Positions 25,312-34,952 of a stretch of 64,000 bases of DNA are shown one piece after another. The stretch's first letter is position 1. The number at the start of each line of letters is the position of its first letter. The DNA is taken from the NCBI RefSeq assembly GCF_963667405.1, contig NZ_OY763408.1, positions 1,139,757-1,203,756 of the forward strand, given 5' to 3'. A program made the position numbers and the translations under genes. Source of the stretch: an uncultured Sphaerochaeta sp. (lineage in GTDB: Bacteria; Spirochaetota; Spirochaetia; Sphaerochaetales; Sphaerochaetaceae). Below the pieces are notes generated by a model. The model did not search any database and was not told the DNA's origin. It saw only the letters and a program-made list of their open reading frames with translations.

Positions 25312-28300
25312 TCGAAAAACTTGCTCACATGATGCATGAGGGAGAGCAACGCCTCTACCCGAACAGACCTATGATAACGGTAGGCATGGGAACGTGCGGC
25401 ATCGGAAGCGGTGCAGATGTTCTCTATGAAGGTTTTGCCTCCTACATCGAAAAGCACAACCTCCCCATTCTCCTGCGCTCTGTCGGCTGTTTCGGCTTTT
25501 GCAGCGAAGAGCCGCTGGTCATGCTCTACCTTCCTTCCCACCCCCTGGTGGTATACAGCAGGGTTGAGAGCGCTGACGTTCCGTTCCTTGCGGACAACCT
25601 GAACGAAGGACGCTTCTGGCGAGAACGCCTCCTTTGCAAGATCTCGGCATGGGACCATCATCTGAGCTTCCACTCCTACGGGGAAGGCCTTGCCGAACTG
25701 AAGGAGTGGAATGAGTTGCCGTTCTTCCACTCCCAGACCAAGCTGGTGCTGCGCGATGCAGGTCTCATAGACCCTGACAGCATCGAGGAGTATTTCGCAG
25801 TGGGCGGCTACCGCTCGTTCGCCTCGCTTGTGGGCGTGATGAGCCGGGAAGAAGTGCTTTCGGTCATCAAGGACTCCCATCTTCGGGGAAGAGGCGGGGC
25901 TGGGTTCCCCACCGGGCTGAAGTGGGAGTTGATGGCAAAAGAGGAAGCAGACCGCAAGTTCATCATCTGCAACGCCGATGAGGGCGACCCCGGGGCGTAC
26001 ATGAACCGCAACGAGATGGAAAGCGATCCACACATGGTCATAGAGGGAATGCTCATCGGTGCCTACGCAACCGGTGCCAAGGAAGGCATCATCTACGTGA
26101 GGGCCGAATACCCCTTGGCCGTGCAAAGGCTCAAGAGAGCCATTGCCCAGGCATATGAGCACCATCTGTTGGGAGAGCACATCCTGGACAGTCATCTCTC
26201 GTTTGATCTTTCGGTGGTGGAAGGAGCCGGTGCCTTTGTTTGCGGGGAGGAGACTGCACTCATCGCTTCCTTGGAGGGCAAGGCTGGCCGCAGCACGGCA
26301 AAACCTCCCTTCCCCTCACAAAAAGGGTATCTGGGCTATCCTACTACGATAAACAACCTGGAAACCTGGTGCAACATTCCCCTGGTCATCGGCAAGGGGA
26401 GCAACTGGTTCCAGAGAATCGGAACCCCCAAGAGTCCGGGAACCAAGGTCTTCTCTCTGGTGGGGAAGGTCAAGCACACCGGCTTGGTGGAACTTGCTCT
26501 GGGTGAGAAGCTGACCACCCTCGTCTATGAGGCGGGAGGGGGATCGGTGCAGAGCACCAAGCGCATCAAGGCTGTACAGAGCGGAGGTCCCAGCGGCGGA
26601 TGCATCCCCGCCTCACTCTTTGACACCCCCATCGACTATGAGAATCTTACAAAATTGGGTGCCATCATGGGATCGGGAGGCATGGTGGTCATGGACAATG
26701 ACAACTGCATGGTTGACTCCGCCCGCTACTTCCTTGAGTTCACGACAAAGGAGTCCTGCGGAAAGTGCACACCCTGCAGGGAAGGACTCTCCCAAGCATT
26801 GCAGATTCTCAATCGCATCACCACCGGTGAAGGGCGGATGGAGGACCTTGCTCTTCTTTCGGAGCTGTGCACCCATATCAGCGACACCTCGCTCTGTGGG
26901 CTGGGACAATCGGCAATGAATCCGGTTGCCACCACCTTGCACTACTTTCAGAGCGAATACGAAGAGCACATCCTGCAGAAGCACTGTGAGGCGGGAACCT
27001 GTGAGGAAATAGTCAGCGAGCTCTGTTCGAACTCCTGCCCGTTGGGCATGAGAATTCCCACCTACATCGCGCTGCTGCGTGAGAACCGTCTGGTAGAGGC
27101 GTTCACCTCAACCTTGGAAGACAATCCGCTTCCCGGGACCTTGGGAAGGATCTGCCACTTCCACTGCCAGATGCGCTGTCGCAGGGAGAGCCTGGACAAC
27201 CCCGTACACCAGGGCGAACTGCACCGCTATCTGGCCGACACCCTCTACAAGATGGGCCAGGAGCAGGATGTCTATCAGGATCTCCAGCGAAGGATACCCA
27301 AGCGGACAAACAAGAGAATCAGCATTGTCGGAAGTGGGCCTGCAGGACTCAGTGCCGCCTTCTACCTCTCCCGTCTTGGCCATGAGGTGATCATCTACGA
27401 GCAGGAGAAGGAGGCTGGGGGCGTGCTCCGCTACGGCATACCCGACTATCGCCTTCCAAAAGATATCCTGGATAAGGAGCTGGAACTCTTCGGGTTGCTG
27501 GGAGTCAAGTTTGCCTTCTCCACCAAGCTGGGGAGGGACGTTCGCCTGGAGGACCTGAGAAGCAGTTCAGATGCAGTCATTCTCGCACTCGGCTCCTATC
27601 ATCATGCATCCCTGGAACTCCCTGGTTCGGAAGGAACAGGGGTGGTACAGGGGACCGACGTACTCAAGCATCTGGCACTGCATGAACCCGATACCATAGG
27701 AAAGCGGGTGGTCATCATCGGTGGGGGAAATGTTGCCATCGATGTCGCCCGCTCCCTGTGGAGATTGGACAAGGATGTGGTCATTGCCTACCGAAGGGAG
27801 GCGGATGAGATGCCCGCCAACCGCAGCGAGATTGAGGAAGCCCAGGCCGAAGGCCTCACGTTCCTCTTCAATGTCGCACCGACAGAAGTTATTCGGGATG
27901 CACAGCAGAACGTCATCGCCTTACGCTGTGAACACCTGCTTCCCGGAGTGTACGACCTCAGCGGAAGACGCAAGCGGGGAGGAACCTCCACCTTTGAGGA
28001 CCTTGCTTGCGATACTATCGTCATTGCTGTCGGAGAACGTGTCGATGGAGATCTCTTGGCAAGTGAAGGACTTTCTGTCACCAAGGGTGGCCAGCTTGCA
28101 GCACAGAGACACTCCTACCTGACCTCCAAAGCCAATGTCTGGGCAATAGGGGATGTCATCACCGGACCCTCCACTGCGGCTGAAGCTATGGGGCATGGCA
28201 AGGAAGTTGCCAACAGCATTGACCGGTGCCTGATGGGACAAGAGCGCTTTGCATCACTCTTTTCCTCCTTCACCTACGACAAGAGTGTGGCCAAGACGCT

Positions 28301-28484
28301 GCATGAAGGCAAGGCGATACAGGCAGAGAAGCTTGAGTTGTCACAACGCAAACACTCTTTTGCCGAGGTGAACAAGGGCTATAGCGGACGCCAAGCGAGG
28401 ATGGAAGCAGGCCGGTGCCTGCGCTGCGACATTCACCTGGAGGAGGTACTCAATGGACAGCAACCAAGTGCACATAACAATTGA
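25308..28484 (+). CDS. hydB: NuoF-like hydrogenase subunit fused to GltD-like flavoprotein (HydB)
   Basis: A 1058-residue multi-domain protein. Residues 15-110 form a thioredoxin-like [2Fe-2S] region (GMGTCGIGSG, CFGFCS). Residues 150-560 are NuoF: FMN/NADH loop GRGGAGFPTGLKW near 192, NADEGDPGAY near 222, GAGAFVCGEETALI near 307, and the [4Fe-4S] motif SCGKCTPCREG near 485. Residues 565-1050 match glutamate synthase small subunit: iron-sulfur region CSNSCPLGMRIP and CHFHCQMRC, FAD loop GSGPAGLSAAFY near 675, NAD(P) loop GGGNVAIDVARSL near 804. HydB normally ends after a 2x[4Fe-4S] domain at about 600 residues, so the GltD part is an added NAD(P)H site. Confidence 0.9.
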   Translation: MIEKLAHMMHEGEQRLYPNRPMITVGMGTCGIGSGADVLYEGFASYIEKHNLPILLRSVGCFGFCSEEPLVMLYLPSHPLVVYSRVESADVPFLADNLNEGRFWRERLLCKISAWDHHLSFHSYGEGLAELKEWNELPFFHSQTKLVLRDAGLIDPDSIEEYFAVGGYRSFASLVGVMSREEVLSVIKDSHLRGRGGAGFPTGLKWELMAKEEADRKFIICNADEGDPGAYMNRNEMESDPHMVIEGMLIGAYATGAKEGIIYVRAEYPLAVQRLKRAIAQAYEHHLLGEHILDSHLSFDLSVVEGAGAFVCGEETALIASLEGKAGRSTAKPPFPSQKGYLGYPTTINNLETWCNIPLVIGKGSNWFQRIGTPKSPGTKVFSLVGKVKHTGLVELALGEKLTTLVYEAGGGSVQSTKRIKAVQSGGPSGGCIPASLFDTPIDYENLTKLGAIMGSGGMVVMDNDNCMVDSARYFLEFTTKESCGKCTPCREGLSQALQILNRITTGEGRMEDLALLSELCTHISDTSLCGLGQSAMNPVATTLHYFQSEYEEHILQKHCEAGTCEEIVSELCSNSCPLGMRIPTYIALLRENRLVEAFTSTLEDNPLPGTLGRICHFHCQMRCRRESLDNPVHQGELHRYLADTLYKMGQEQDVYQDLQRRIPKRTNKRISIVGSGPAGLSAAFYLSRLGHEVIIYEQEKEAGGVLRYGIPDYRLPKDILDKELELFGLLGVKFAFSTKLGRDVRLEDLRSSSDAVILALGSYHHASLELPGSEGTGVVQGTDVLKHLALHEPDTIGKRVVIIGGGNVAIDVARSLWRLDKDVVIAYRREADEMPANRSEIEEAQAEGLTFLFNVAPTEVIRDAQQNVIALRCEHLLPGVYDLSGRRKRGGTSTFEDLACDTIVIAVGERVDGDLLASEGLSVTKGGQLAAQRHSYLTSKANVWAIGDVITGPSTAAEAMGHGKEVANSIDRCLMGQERFASLFSSFTYDKSVAKTLHEGKAIQAEKLELSQRKHSFAEVNKGYSGRQARMEAGRCLRCDIHLEEVLNGQQPSAHNN

Positions 28485-30234
28485 TGGGATTGAACTCTCA
28501 GTGGCTCAGGGAACGAAAATCCTTGAAGCCTGCGAACAGGTGGGTATCCACATCCCATCGCTGTGCTACCTCAAGGATGTCTCCTCCTATGGTTCTTGCG
28601 GGGTGTGTGTGGTGGAAGTGGAGGGAGCAAGGCGCTTGGTACGCTCCTGCATGCAGTCTGTGCAGAACAATATGGTGATCCACACGCATACGCCGCGCGT
28701 ACTTGCTGCCCGCAAGACAAACGTGGAGTTGCTGCTGGCGAATCATGAGATGACCTGCACAACCTGTGAGAGAAATCTCAACTGCGAACTGCAGGAACTT
28801 GCCCAGCAGATGGGTATCAGGGAGCAGCGGTTTGTGAAAACAAGAAAGCAGACACTGCCTCTGGATCTCACCAGCCTGAGTCTGGTACGCAACCCCAATG
28901 CTTGCATCCTGTGCAATCGCTGTGTGGAAGTGTGCAAGACAATGCAAAGCGTCAGCGCAATCCAAATGACGAAGCGCGGGCTCTCCACAAAGGTTGCTAC
29001 GTTTGCAGATCTTGGCCTGGGCAATTCGGTATGCACCAACTGTGGTCAGTGTTCGTTGGTCTGCCCCACCTCGGCCATCACCGAGCGCAGCAGTGAAACG
29101 GAAGTGTTTGCAGCCCTTGCCGATCCAGATCAAGTGGTGTTGGTCCAGACAGCCCCTGCGATCAGGGTAGGGCTGGGCGAGGCGATGGGCATGGAAGAGG
29201 GGGCTCTGGTGACCGGAAAGATGGTAAGTGCCCTTCGTGCCCTTGGCTTTGACCGTGTCTTCGACACCCAGTTCAGTGCCGACCTTACGATTATGGAAGA
29301 AGGGTATGAGCTGATCGACCGGATCCAGAAAGGGGGCGTCCTGCCCATGATCACCAGCTGCTCACCGGGGTGGATCAAGTTCATTGAGACCTTCTATCCC
29401 GAGCAGACCGACCACCTTTCCTCCTGCAAGTCACCCCAGCAGATGTTCGGTTCCATAGCCAAGACCTACTATGCAGAGAAGATGGGTATTGACCCACGCA
29501 CGATCAAGGTAGTCTCCATCATGCCCTGCACCGCCAAGAAATTCGAGGCAGGCCGCAGTGAGATGGACAGCTCCCACACCTATTGGCAACACAAGGGGGT
29601 AGTGGGAGAGGACGAACACTTCTGTGATGTCGATTACGTACTGACCACGAGGGAGCTATCCAGGATGCTCAAGAGGGTAGGCATCAACTTTGCTTCGCTT
29701 GCAGAGAGTGATTTTGACGATCCTTTGGGAGAATCGACCGGGTCGGCCGTCATCTTCGGTGCTTCGGGCGGGGTCATGGAAGCGGCACTGAGAACAGCCT
29801 ATGAGAAGCTGACAGGAACCAGTCTGGAGGATCTGGAGTTCTCCGCACTCCGCGAACGCAAGGGAATTCGGGAGGCAACCATCCAAATTGGTGATTTGGC
29901 TTGCAAGGTGGCGGTGACCAATACCTTGGGCAATGCTCGCGTGCTTTTGGACCAGATCAAGGAGGGAACGAGCGAGTATGCGTTCATTGAGGTGATGACC
30001 TGCCCCGACGGCTGCATCGGCGGTGGAGGGCAGAGCATTCCAAGCCATGCCGAGCAGCGGCAGAAACGGATCGAGAGCCTCTATCAGGAGGATAGGGGAA
30101 AGCCCCAGCGAAAGTCCCACGAGAATCCTTCCATCCTGGAACTATACGCCTCATTCCTCACCCAGCCGCTCTCAGAGAGAAGCCACCACCTCTTGCATAC
30201 GCACTATACCAAGCGAAGCGCGTGGGACCATTAG
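28453..30234 (+). CDS. hydA: [FeFe] hydrogenase catalytic subunit (HydA)
   Basis: A 593-residue enzyme that reduces protons or oxidises H2 in the cytoplasm. N-terminal clusters: [2Fe-2S] at Cys38, 49, 52, 66; His-ligated [4Fe-4S] at His98, Cys102, 105, 111; two [4Fe-4S] at Cys151, 154, 157, 161 and Cys194, 197, 200, 204. The H-cluster motifs are TSCSPGW (Cys303), MPCTAKKFE and EVMTCPDGCIGGGGQ. Two differ from the textbook forms TSCCPxW and MACPGGCIGGGGQP. GAGGAGG precedes the ATG; it overlaps hydB by 32 bases. No maturases (HydE, F, G) lie in the window. Confidence 0.92.
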   Translation: MDSNQVHITIDGIELSVAQGTKILEACEQVGIHIPSLCYLKDVSSYGSCGVCVVEVEGARRLVRSCMQSVQNNMVIHTHTPRVLAARKTNVELLLANHEMTCTTCERNLNCELQELAQQMGIREQRFVKTRKQTLPLDLTSLSLVRNPNACILCNRCVEVCKTMQSVSAIQMTKRGLSTKVATFADLGLGNSVCTNCGQCSLVCPTSAITERSSETEVFAALADPDQVVLVQTAPAIRVGLGEAMGMEEGALVTGKMVSALRALGFDRVFDTQFSADLTIMEEGYELIDRIQKGGVLPMITSCSPGWIKFIETFYPEQTDHLSSCKSPQQMFGSIAKTYYAEKMGIDPRTIKVVSIMPCTAKKFEAGRSEMDSSHTYWQHKGVVGEDEHFCDVDYVLTTRELSRMLKRVGINFASLAESDFDDPLGESTGSAVIFGASGGVMEAALRTAYEKLTGTSLEDLEFSALRERKGIREATIQIGDLACKVAVTNTLGNARVLLDQIKEGTSEYAFIEVMTCPDGCIGGGGQSIPSHAEQRQKRIESLYQEDRGKPQRKSHENPSILELYASFLTQPLSERSHHLLHTHYTKRSAWDH

Positions 30235-30292
30235 GTTATCTTTGCTGACAGACAGGCTCGATTTTGTGCTATAGTACCGAACGGGAGGCAGC

Positions 30293-31519
30293 ATGAAAAT
30301 CCTTGCATGTTCTGATATCCATCTGGGACGCATTCCCCTGGTAGGGGAGGATGAGCAGCAAACCGGAAGCAGCAGTTGGGAGGCTGTGGTACAAAAAGCC
30401 ATCCAGCTTGAGGTCGACGCGCTGGTTCTCTGTGGGGATGTGGTTGAGCAGGAACATGCTTGGCTCTCTGTCTATGAACCGCTTCTCAGTGGTCTGGATC
30501 AGTTGAAAGCAGCCGGCATCAAAGTCATCGCTGTTGGTGGCAACCATGACTACGATGTCTTCCCTCGCTTGGCTCAGGAGAGTGATGCAATTACGCTACT
30601 TGGGCTCGGGGGCACTTGGGAAAGGTGTGACTTGGGGCCTCTCAGAATCATCGGCTGGTCATTTCCTTCCTCTCATACCCGCACCAATCCGCTGAAGGAG
30701 TTCGATGCATCCCTGCTCGAGGGTGCACATCTTACCTTGGGCTTGCTGCATACCGATGCGGGGGTGCAAACCAGTGTGTATGCACCCACCCAATCAAGTG
30801 ATTTCACTTCCAGTACGGTAGGGCTCTGGATGCTGGGACATATTCACAAGCCGGATAGGGTTGCAAACAGCAATGCGTACTACTGCGGCTCCCCGTTTGC
30901 CTTGGACAAGAGCGAAATGGGCAGGCACGGCGCTTGGCTTCTGAAGACAATTGCGGACAGTACCTGGGACGAGCCGCAGTGTATTACCCTCTGCCCCTAT
31001 CGGTATGAGCGACTTTCTGTCGATATCAGCGGCTTGCGTGACCTGGAACAGGTCAGAAGCAAAGTCACCTCCTCTGCCCGTGACTATGTATCCACGCTGC
31101 AAGAACCTACAAACCTATACCTCACGCCGGTGTTTGTAGGCACGCTCTCTCCCTCAGTCGACCTTTCGCTCTTCTTTGGTTCCTTTGAGGAGCGGGAGAT
31201 ACTGTTGTTTGAGCAGCAGAGGAGCAAAGTATACTTAGTGAGCCAGTCTGTCGATGAAACTGAGCTGGAGGTTGATCTTGGTTCCTTGGCTCAGGGGCAG
31301 GGACCGGCAGCTTTGCTTGCCAGGATGCTTTTGGACGAGGATGAGATGGCTTCGCTTGCCCAAAAGTATCAGAGTCTCGATCGTGAGAGCTACAACAGTT
31401 CAGCGTTCGGCATCTTGGAACGAACGGTGTTGGACACGGATGACGCCATCCGGAAGAGCAGACAGGCAGGAAAAAAGTTGCTCAAAGCCATGTTGGTGCA
31501 AACCGAAGGGGGCTTTTGA
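30293..31519 (+). CDS. Metallophosphoesterase, SbcD/YhaO-type DNA nuclease subunit
   Basis: A 408-residue protein with all calcineurin-like metal motifs: SDIHLGR near residue 8, GDVVEQE near 44, GGNHDYD near 82, LGLLHTDAG near 142 and LGHIHKPD near 180. The C-terminal part is the capping domain seen in Mre11/SbcD relatives. GGGAGG precedes the ATG. The stop overlaps the next gene's ATG (TGATG), so the two are coupled, as in sbcD-sbcC and yhaO-yhaN. Likely an Mn-dependent nuclease working on DNA ends with the ATPase that follows. Confidence 0.88.
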   Translation: MKILACSDIHLGRIPLVGEDEQQTGSSSWEAVVQKAIQLEVDALVLCGDVVEQEHAWLSVYEPLLSGLDQLKAAGIKVIAVGGNHDYDVFPRLAQESDAITLLGLGGTWERCDLGPLRIIGWSFPSSHTRTNPLKEFDASLLEGAHLTLGLLHTDAGVQTSVYAPTQSSDFTSSTVGLWMLGHIHKPDRVANSNAYYCGSPFALDKSEMGRHGAWLLKTIADSTWDEPQCITLCPYRYERLSVDISGLRDLEQVRSKVTSSARDYVSTLQEPTNLYLTPVFVGTLSPSVDLSLFFGSFEEREILLFEQQRSKVYLVSQSVDETELEVDLGSLAQGQGPAALLARMLLDEDEMASLAQKYQSLDRESYNSSAFGILERTVLDTDDAIRKSRQAGKKLLKAMLVQTEGGF

Positions 31520-34500
31520 TGGGAAACGCATATCGGTTTGTCCGCATACACCTAGCCAAGGCTCCTGCCTTCACCAGCCAAGCCTTCCCCCCCATCGGGG
31601 ATTTGGGTGAGCACCTGAATATTTTGCATGGGCCGAACGGGGTGGGGAAAACCACGCTGGTCAGAACCCTGAGGTCCCTGATCGCAAAAACGGAATTTCA
31701 GGCAGACTATGAGGCCGAAGCGCAGTTGCAGGATGGTGATGAGCTCTGGCAGCTCTCACTCTCCCAAGGCAAGCTGAAACAAAAGCGACTGAGCGATAAT
31801 GCCGAACTTGCCCTCCCCGGCAACAATGAGGAGTTTGCCGACGCCTACTCGTTGGCGCTGCATGAACTGCTCAGCCAGCAAGAGGGCCTTGGCTCCTCCT
31901 TTTTGGAAGAGATCCAGAAACAGATGCAGGGTGGGGTGGACTTGGAAAAGGCCTCCATCCTGGCCAAAGCACTTCCCTCATTCTCCACTGCAGGACTCTC
32001 ATTGGTCAAGCAAGTCAAAACGCTGCGGGACAAGGTGGATGAAAAGCAGAAGGAGATTGCCAGGCTCATTGAGCTTGAACAGGCTGGGGTAGGCAAGCAA
32101 GAAACGATCAAAACACTCGAGCAACAGCTGAAGGCCAAAGAGAAGGTACATCTGCTCTTGCAGTGCAAGCAGGCACAAGAAGAGTTGGCAGCGCTTTTAC
32201 AGCAGAAGCAGTTGTTTGACGAACGCTTGGAGCTGGTCGATCCTCACAGCCTCAGGGATGCTGAGAGTCGGAAAGGGGAAGCAGAAAGTGCTGAGGATTC
32301 GCTGAAGAAGCTCCGTGATGAGCTTGCCTCCTGCGAATCTGAGCTCCTTGGCCTGGCGGTACCCCAAGTCTTGCTCGATGATGTGACGATGCCCGAACTT
32401 CTGGCAAACCAGCTTGCCTTGCTTGCCAAAGTCCAACAGAATCTTGAGCAAGCCAAGAAAGATGAGAGGGAAAAGCGATCAGAGCTCACCGATTGGGAAG
32501 AACAGTACTCCTGGTTGATCTCCCAAACCCCAGAGCCAAACACCCTCAAAGAGAAGCTTCAGACGCTTGGGCAATTGGCCAGGGAGGTGGAAAAACTTCG
32601 TTGCAGATTGGCGAGTGCACAACAGGTAGCTGGCGAATTGGGCGAAGAGGAGAACTTTGATGCGGAGCAGCTTGAAGCACTTCGGTCGTTGAAAAGCGAA
32701 CTGATCCGACTGCTTGCAGCGTATGACCAAACCAAAGCCCAATCCTCAAGACAGCAAAGAATCGTGGTGCTGATGGCTTTGGCGATCAGCCTTGTGTCGC
32801 TTCTGCTTGCACTGTTCGTACATCCGCTCTTTGCCCTGGGTTCCACACTGGCACTCATCGCCCTTGCCGTGATGAAAAGCGGCCCGACAAAGGCCGGCCT
32901 GCAATCACCGCAACTTGATGCGCTTCTGCACAAGCTTGGCTATCCTTCAGGCAGTCCCCAGGACCTGCAGGCAATGACCGAACTTACCGCCACCGTGTTG
33001 CAGGATCTTGCAAACAGTGAGCGCATTGCCGAAAGCAATAGGATCAGAAAGCAAGCCGTCCGAACCAGGACTGAAGCTGAACAAGCGTATCAGGCATGGA
33101 AGGACGAATGGAAGGATGCGAGCAAGGCGCTCTATCTTTCCGATTCCCCCGCTTTGGAAGGTGCCCCCTTCTTCCCGGTAGCTGAACGTCTGAAGGAGTG
33201 GCATGCTGCCCTTGTTGCCCATCACTCCTCACGCTCCGTCCTCAAGGATGCAGAAGAGCAACGTGAAGTTGCTCTGCATACGCTGAAAGCTTTGTGTGCA
33301 ACCGAAAAAGAAGCCAATGAAAGCTTGGTTGCGCATGCACAAACCTTGCTCAAGCAGATCGAAAAAAGCCATACGTTGCTGCGCACCAGGGAGAGTTTGC
33401 AATCGCGTATCGAAGAGCAGCGTGAGCAAACCGACAGGAAACAAGCCAGCTATCAGGCAATCTTTGAAAAGCTGGGTCTTGCATTCGATGACCTGGCTAC
33501 CTTAAGGCAACTGGTCACCGCTCTGCCTGCCTATCAGGAGCTCAAGGACAAAGTGAAGCTGGTCCAGCTCCGAATGAAGACGTATGCACAGGATGTCCAA
33601 GCAGAGGCTGAAAGTCTGACGGTTGAGGCTATCCAAGCCCAATTGGAACGGTTCGAACCCATGCAGAAGGAGTTTGATGCGCTGAAAGCTGAGCTTGCTG
33701 GTGAGATGGCACTCATCAAGCAGGCGAAGCATGATGCCCAATTGGAACAGGCCGAACTCAGCTATGCCCTCAAGCGTTCGGAACTTGAAGAGCGCAGGGA
33801 AGAAGAAGTGCAATCTCGTATGGTGCATCTCCTGTTCTCCCAGGTGCGGACACAGACGGAACGCTCGTTCCGGCCCGAAGTGCTGAGGCGATCCAGTGAT
33901 TGGCTGGCCCGCATCACCTCACAGCGCTATACCCTTTCGGTTGGACCGAAAGGCTTTGCAGCACATGATACGGTGCTTCAGCAGAGCTTCTCACTTGACG
34001 AACTTTCCAGCGGTACGAAGGTACAACTGCTGTTTGCCGTACGCATGGCGTTTCTGGAAATGCAGGAAGTCTCTTCGGGGTATCGGTTCCCCGTCTTCTT
34101 CGATGAGCTGATGGCAAACAGTGACGATGAGCGTTCGCTGGCGATAGCCAGGTCAATTGCCGAGATTTCACGAAACCGGCAGGTTTTCTACTGTACAGCT
34201 CAGGCCGATGAGGTGGACAAGCTCACCAAAGAGGCGGGAGATCTGGTCCATGTCATTGATCTTGAGGATGCGAAACAAGGATATGCGCTTCAGCGCCACC
34301 CCTTCATTGCTCCCAAGAGTACCCTGCAAAGCCTCCCTCCTTTCAGCGACGATTACAACCAGTACGCAAAGGCATGCTCCGTGGCGAGTCCTGCCCTGCA
34401 CGGCCCGCTGGGGGAACTGTCCAGTTGGTATCTGTGCACGTCAAGCAAAGAGCTGGAGGCCTTGCTCTCCCGAGGATTGTCCACCTGTGGACAGGCAAAA

Positions 34501-34914
34501 GAGGTGCATGCACGGTATCAGACGCGGTTCTCTTTGCTTGAGCGTACACAAGAGCTTGCCCGAATCGGCAGGCCGAAGGTGCTGAGTGTTGCCGACTTGG
34601 CTGATGAACGATTGAAACTGAACCGCTCGGCAGCCTATTTTGAAGGTTTGCTGGTCTATGTGGATGAAGCGGAAAGGAATGGGAACGACATTCTGAAAGC
34701 AATTGATGAGAAGGTTTTGGGCAGGTTCAGCAAAACCGCCCGTGAGGCGCTGGAATCGTTTCTCATTGAACAGGATTTTGCAACCAACGAGAAGCCTCTT
34801 TCACCCAAAGGGATTCTCTCCGAGCTTTGTCTGGACAATCCAGAGCTTCGCATCGACAGTGAGGAGCATCTGGTTTGTGCTCGGTATCTGGAGAGCTTGG
34901 GTTTGGAGAATTAA
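31519..34914 (+). CDS. SMC/Rad50-like ATPase, YhaN-type partner of SbcD-like nuclease
   Basis: A 1131-residue protein. Walker A HGPNGVGKTTLVRTLRS is near residue 37. Long coiled coils occupy about 170-400 and 530-760. Between them, near residues 415-455, lies a strongly hydrophobic stretch (VVLMALAISLVSLLLALFV, then a second run) that should cross the membrane twice; YhaN-type proteins have this and true SbcC does not. The ABC signature-like ELSSGTKVQLLFAVRMA and Walker B FPVFFDELMANSDDERS are near 835-875. The last about 250 residues are an extra helical region I do not recognise. Confidence 0.85.
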   Translation: MGNAYRFVRIHLAKAPAFTSQAFPPIGDLGEHLNILHGPNGVGKTTLVRTLRSLIAKTEFQADYEAEAQLQDGDELWQLSLSQGKLKQKRLSDNAELALPGNNEEFADAYSLALHELLSQQEGLGSSFLEEIQKQMQGGVDLEKASILAKALPSFSTAGLSLVKQVKTLRDKVDEKQKEIARLIELEQAGVGKQETIKTLEQQLKAKEKVHLLLQCKQAQEELAALLQQKQLFDERLELVDPHSLRDAESRKGEAESAEDSLKKLRDELASCESELLGLAVPQVLLDDVTMPELLANQLALLAKVQQNLEQAKKDEREKRSELTDWEEQYSWLISQTPEPNTLKEKLQTLGQLAREVEKLRCRLASAQQVAGELGEEENFDAEQLEALRSLKSELIRLLAAYDQTKAQSSRQQRIVVLMALAISLVSLLLALFVHPLFALGSTLALIALAVMKSGPTKAGLQSPQLDALLHKLGYPSGSPQDLQAMTELTATVLQDLANSERIAESNRIRKQAVRTRTEAEQAYQAWKDEWKDASKALYLSDSPALEGAPFFPVAERLKEWHAALVAHHSSRSVLKDAEEQREVALHTLKALCATEKEANESLVAHAQTLLKQIEKSHTLLRTRESLQSRIEEQREQTDRKQASYQAIFEKLGLAFDDLATLRQLVTALPAYQELKDKVKLVQLRMKTYAQDVQAEAESLTVEAIQAQLERFEPMQKEFDALKAELAGEMALIKQAKHDAQLEQAELSYALKRSELEERREEEVQSRMVHLLFSQVRTQTERSFRPEVLRRSSDWLARITSQRYTLSVGPKGFAAHDTVLQQSFSLDELSSGTKVQLLFAVRMAFLEMQEVSSGYRFPVFFDELMANSDDERSLAIARSIAEISRNRQVFYCTAQADEVDKLTKEAGDLVHVIDLEDAKQGYALQRHPFIAPKSTLQSLPPFSDDYNQYAKACSVASPALHGPLGELSSWYLCTSSKELEALLSRGLSTCGQAKEVHARYQTRFSLLERTQELARIGRPKVLSVADLADERLKLNRSAAYFEGLLVYVDEAERNGNDILKAIDEKVLGRFSKTAREALESFLIEQDFATNEKPLSPKGILSELCLDNPELRIDSEEHLVCARYLESLGLEN

Positions 34915-34952
34915 CATTCCCTTTTTCGGATTTGCATCGTATACTCAGCTTC

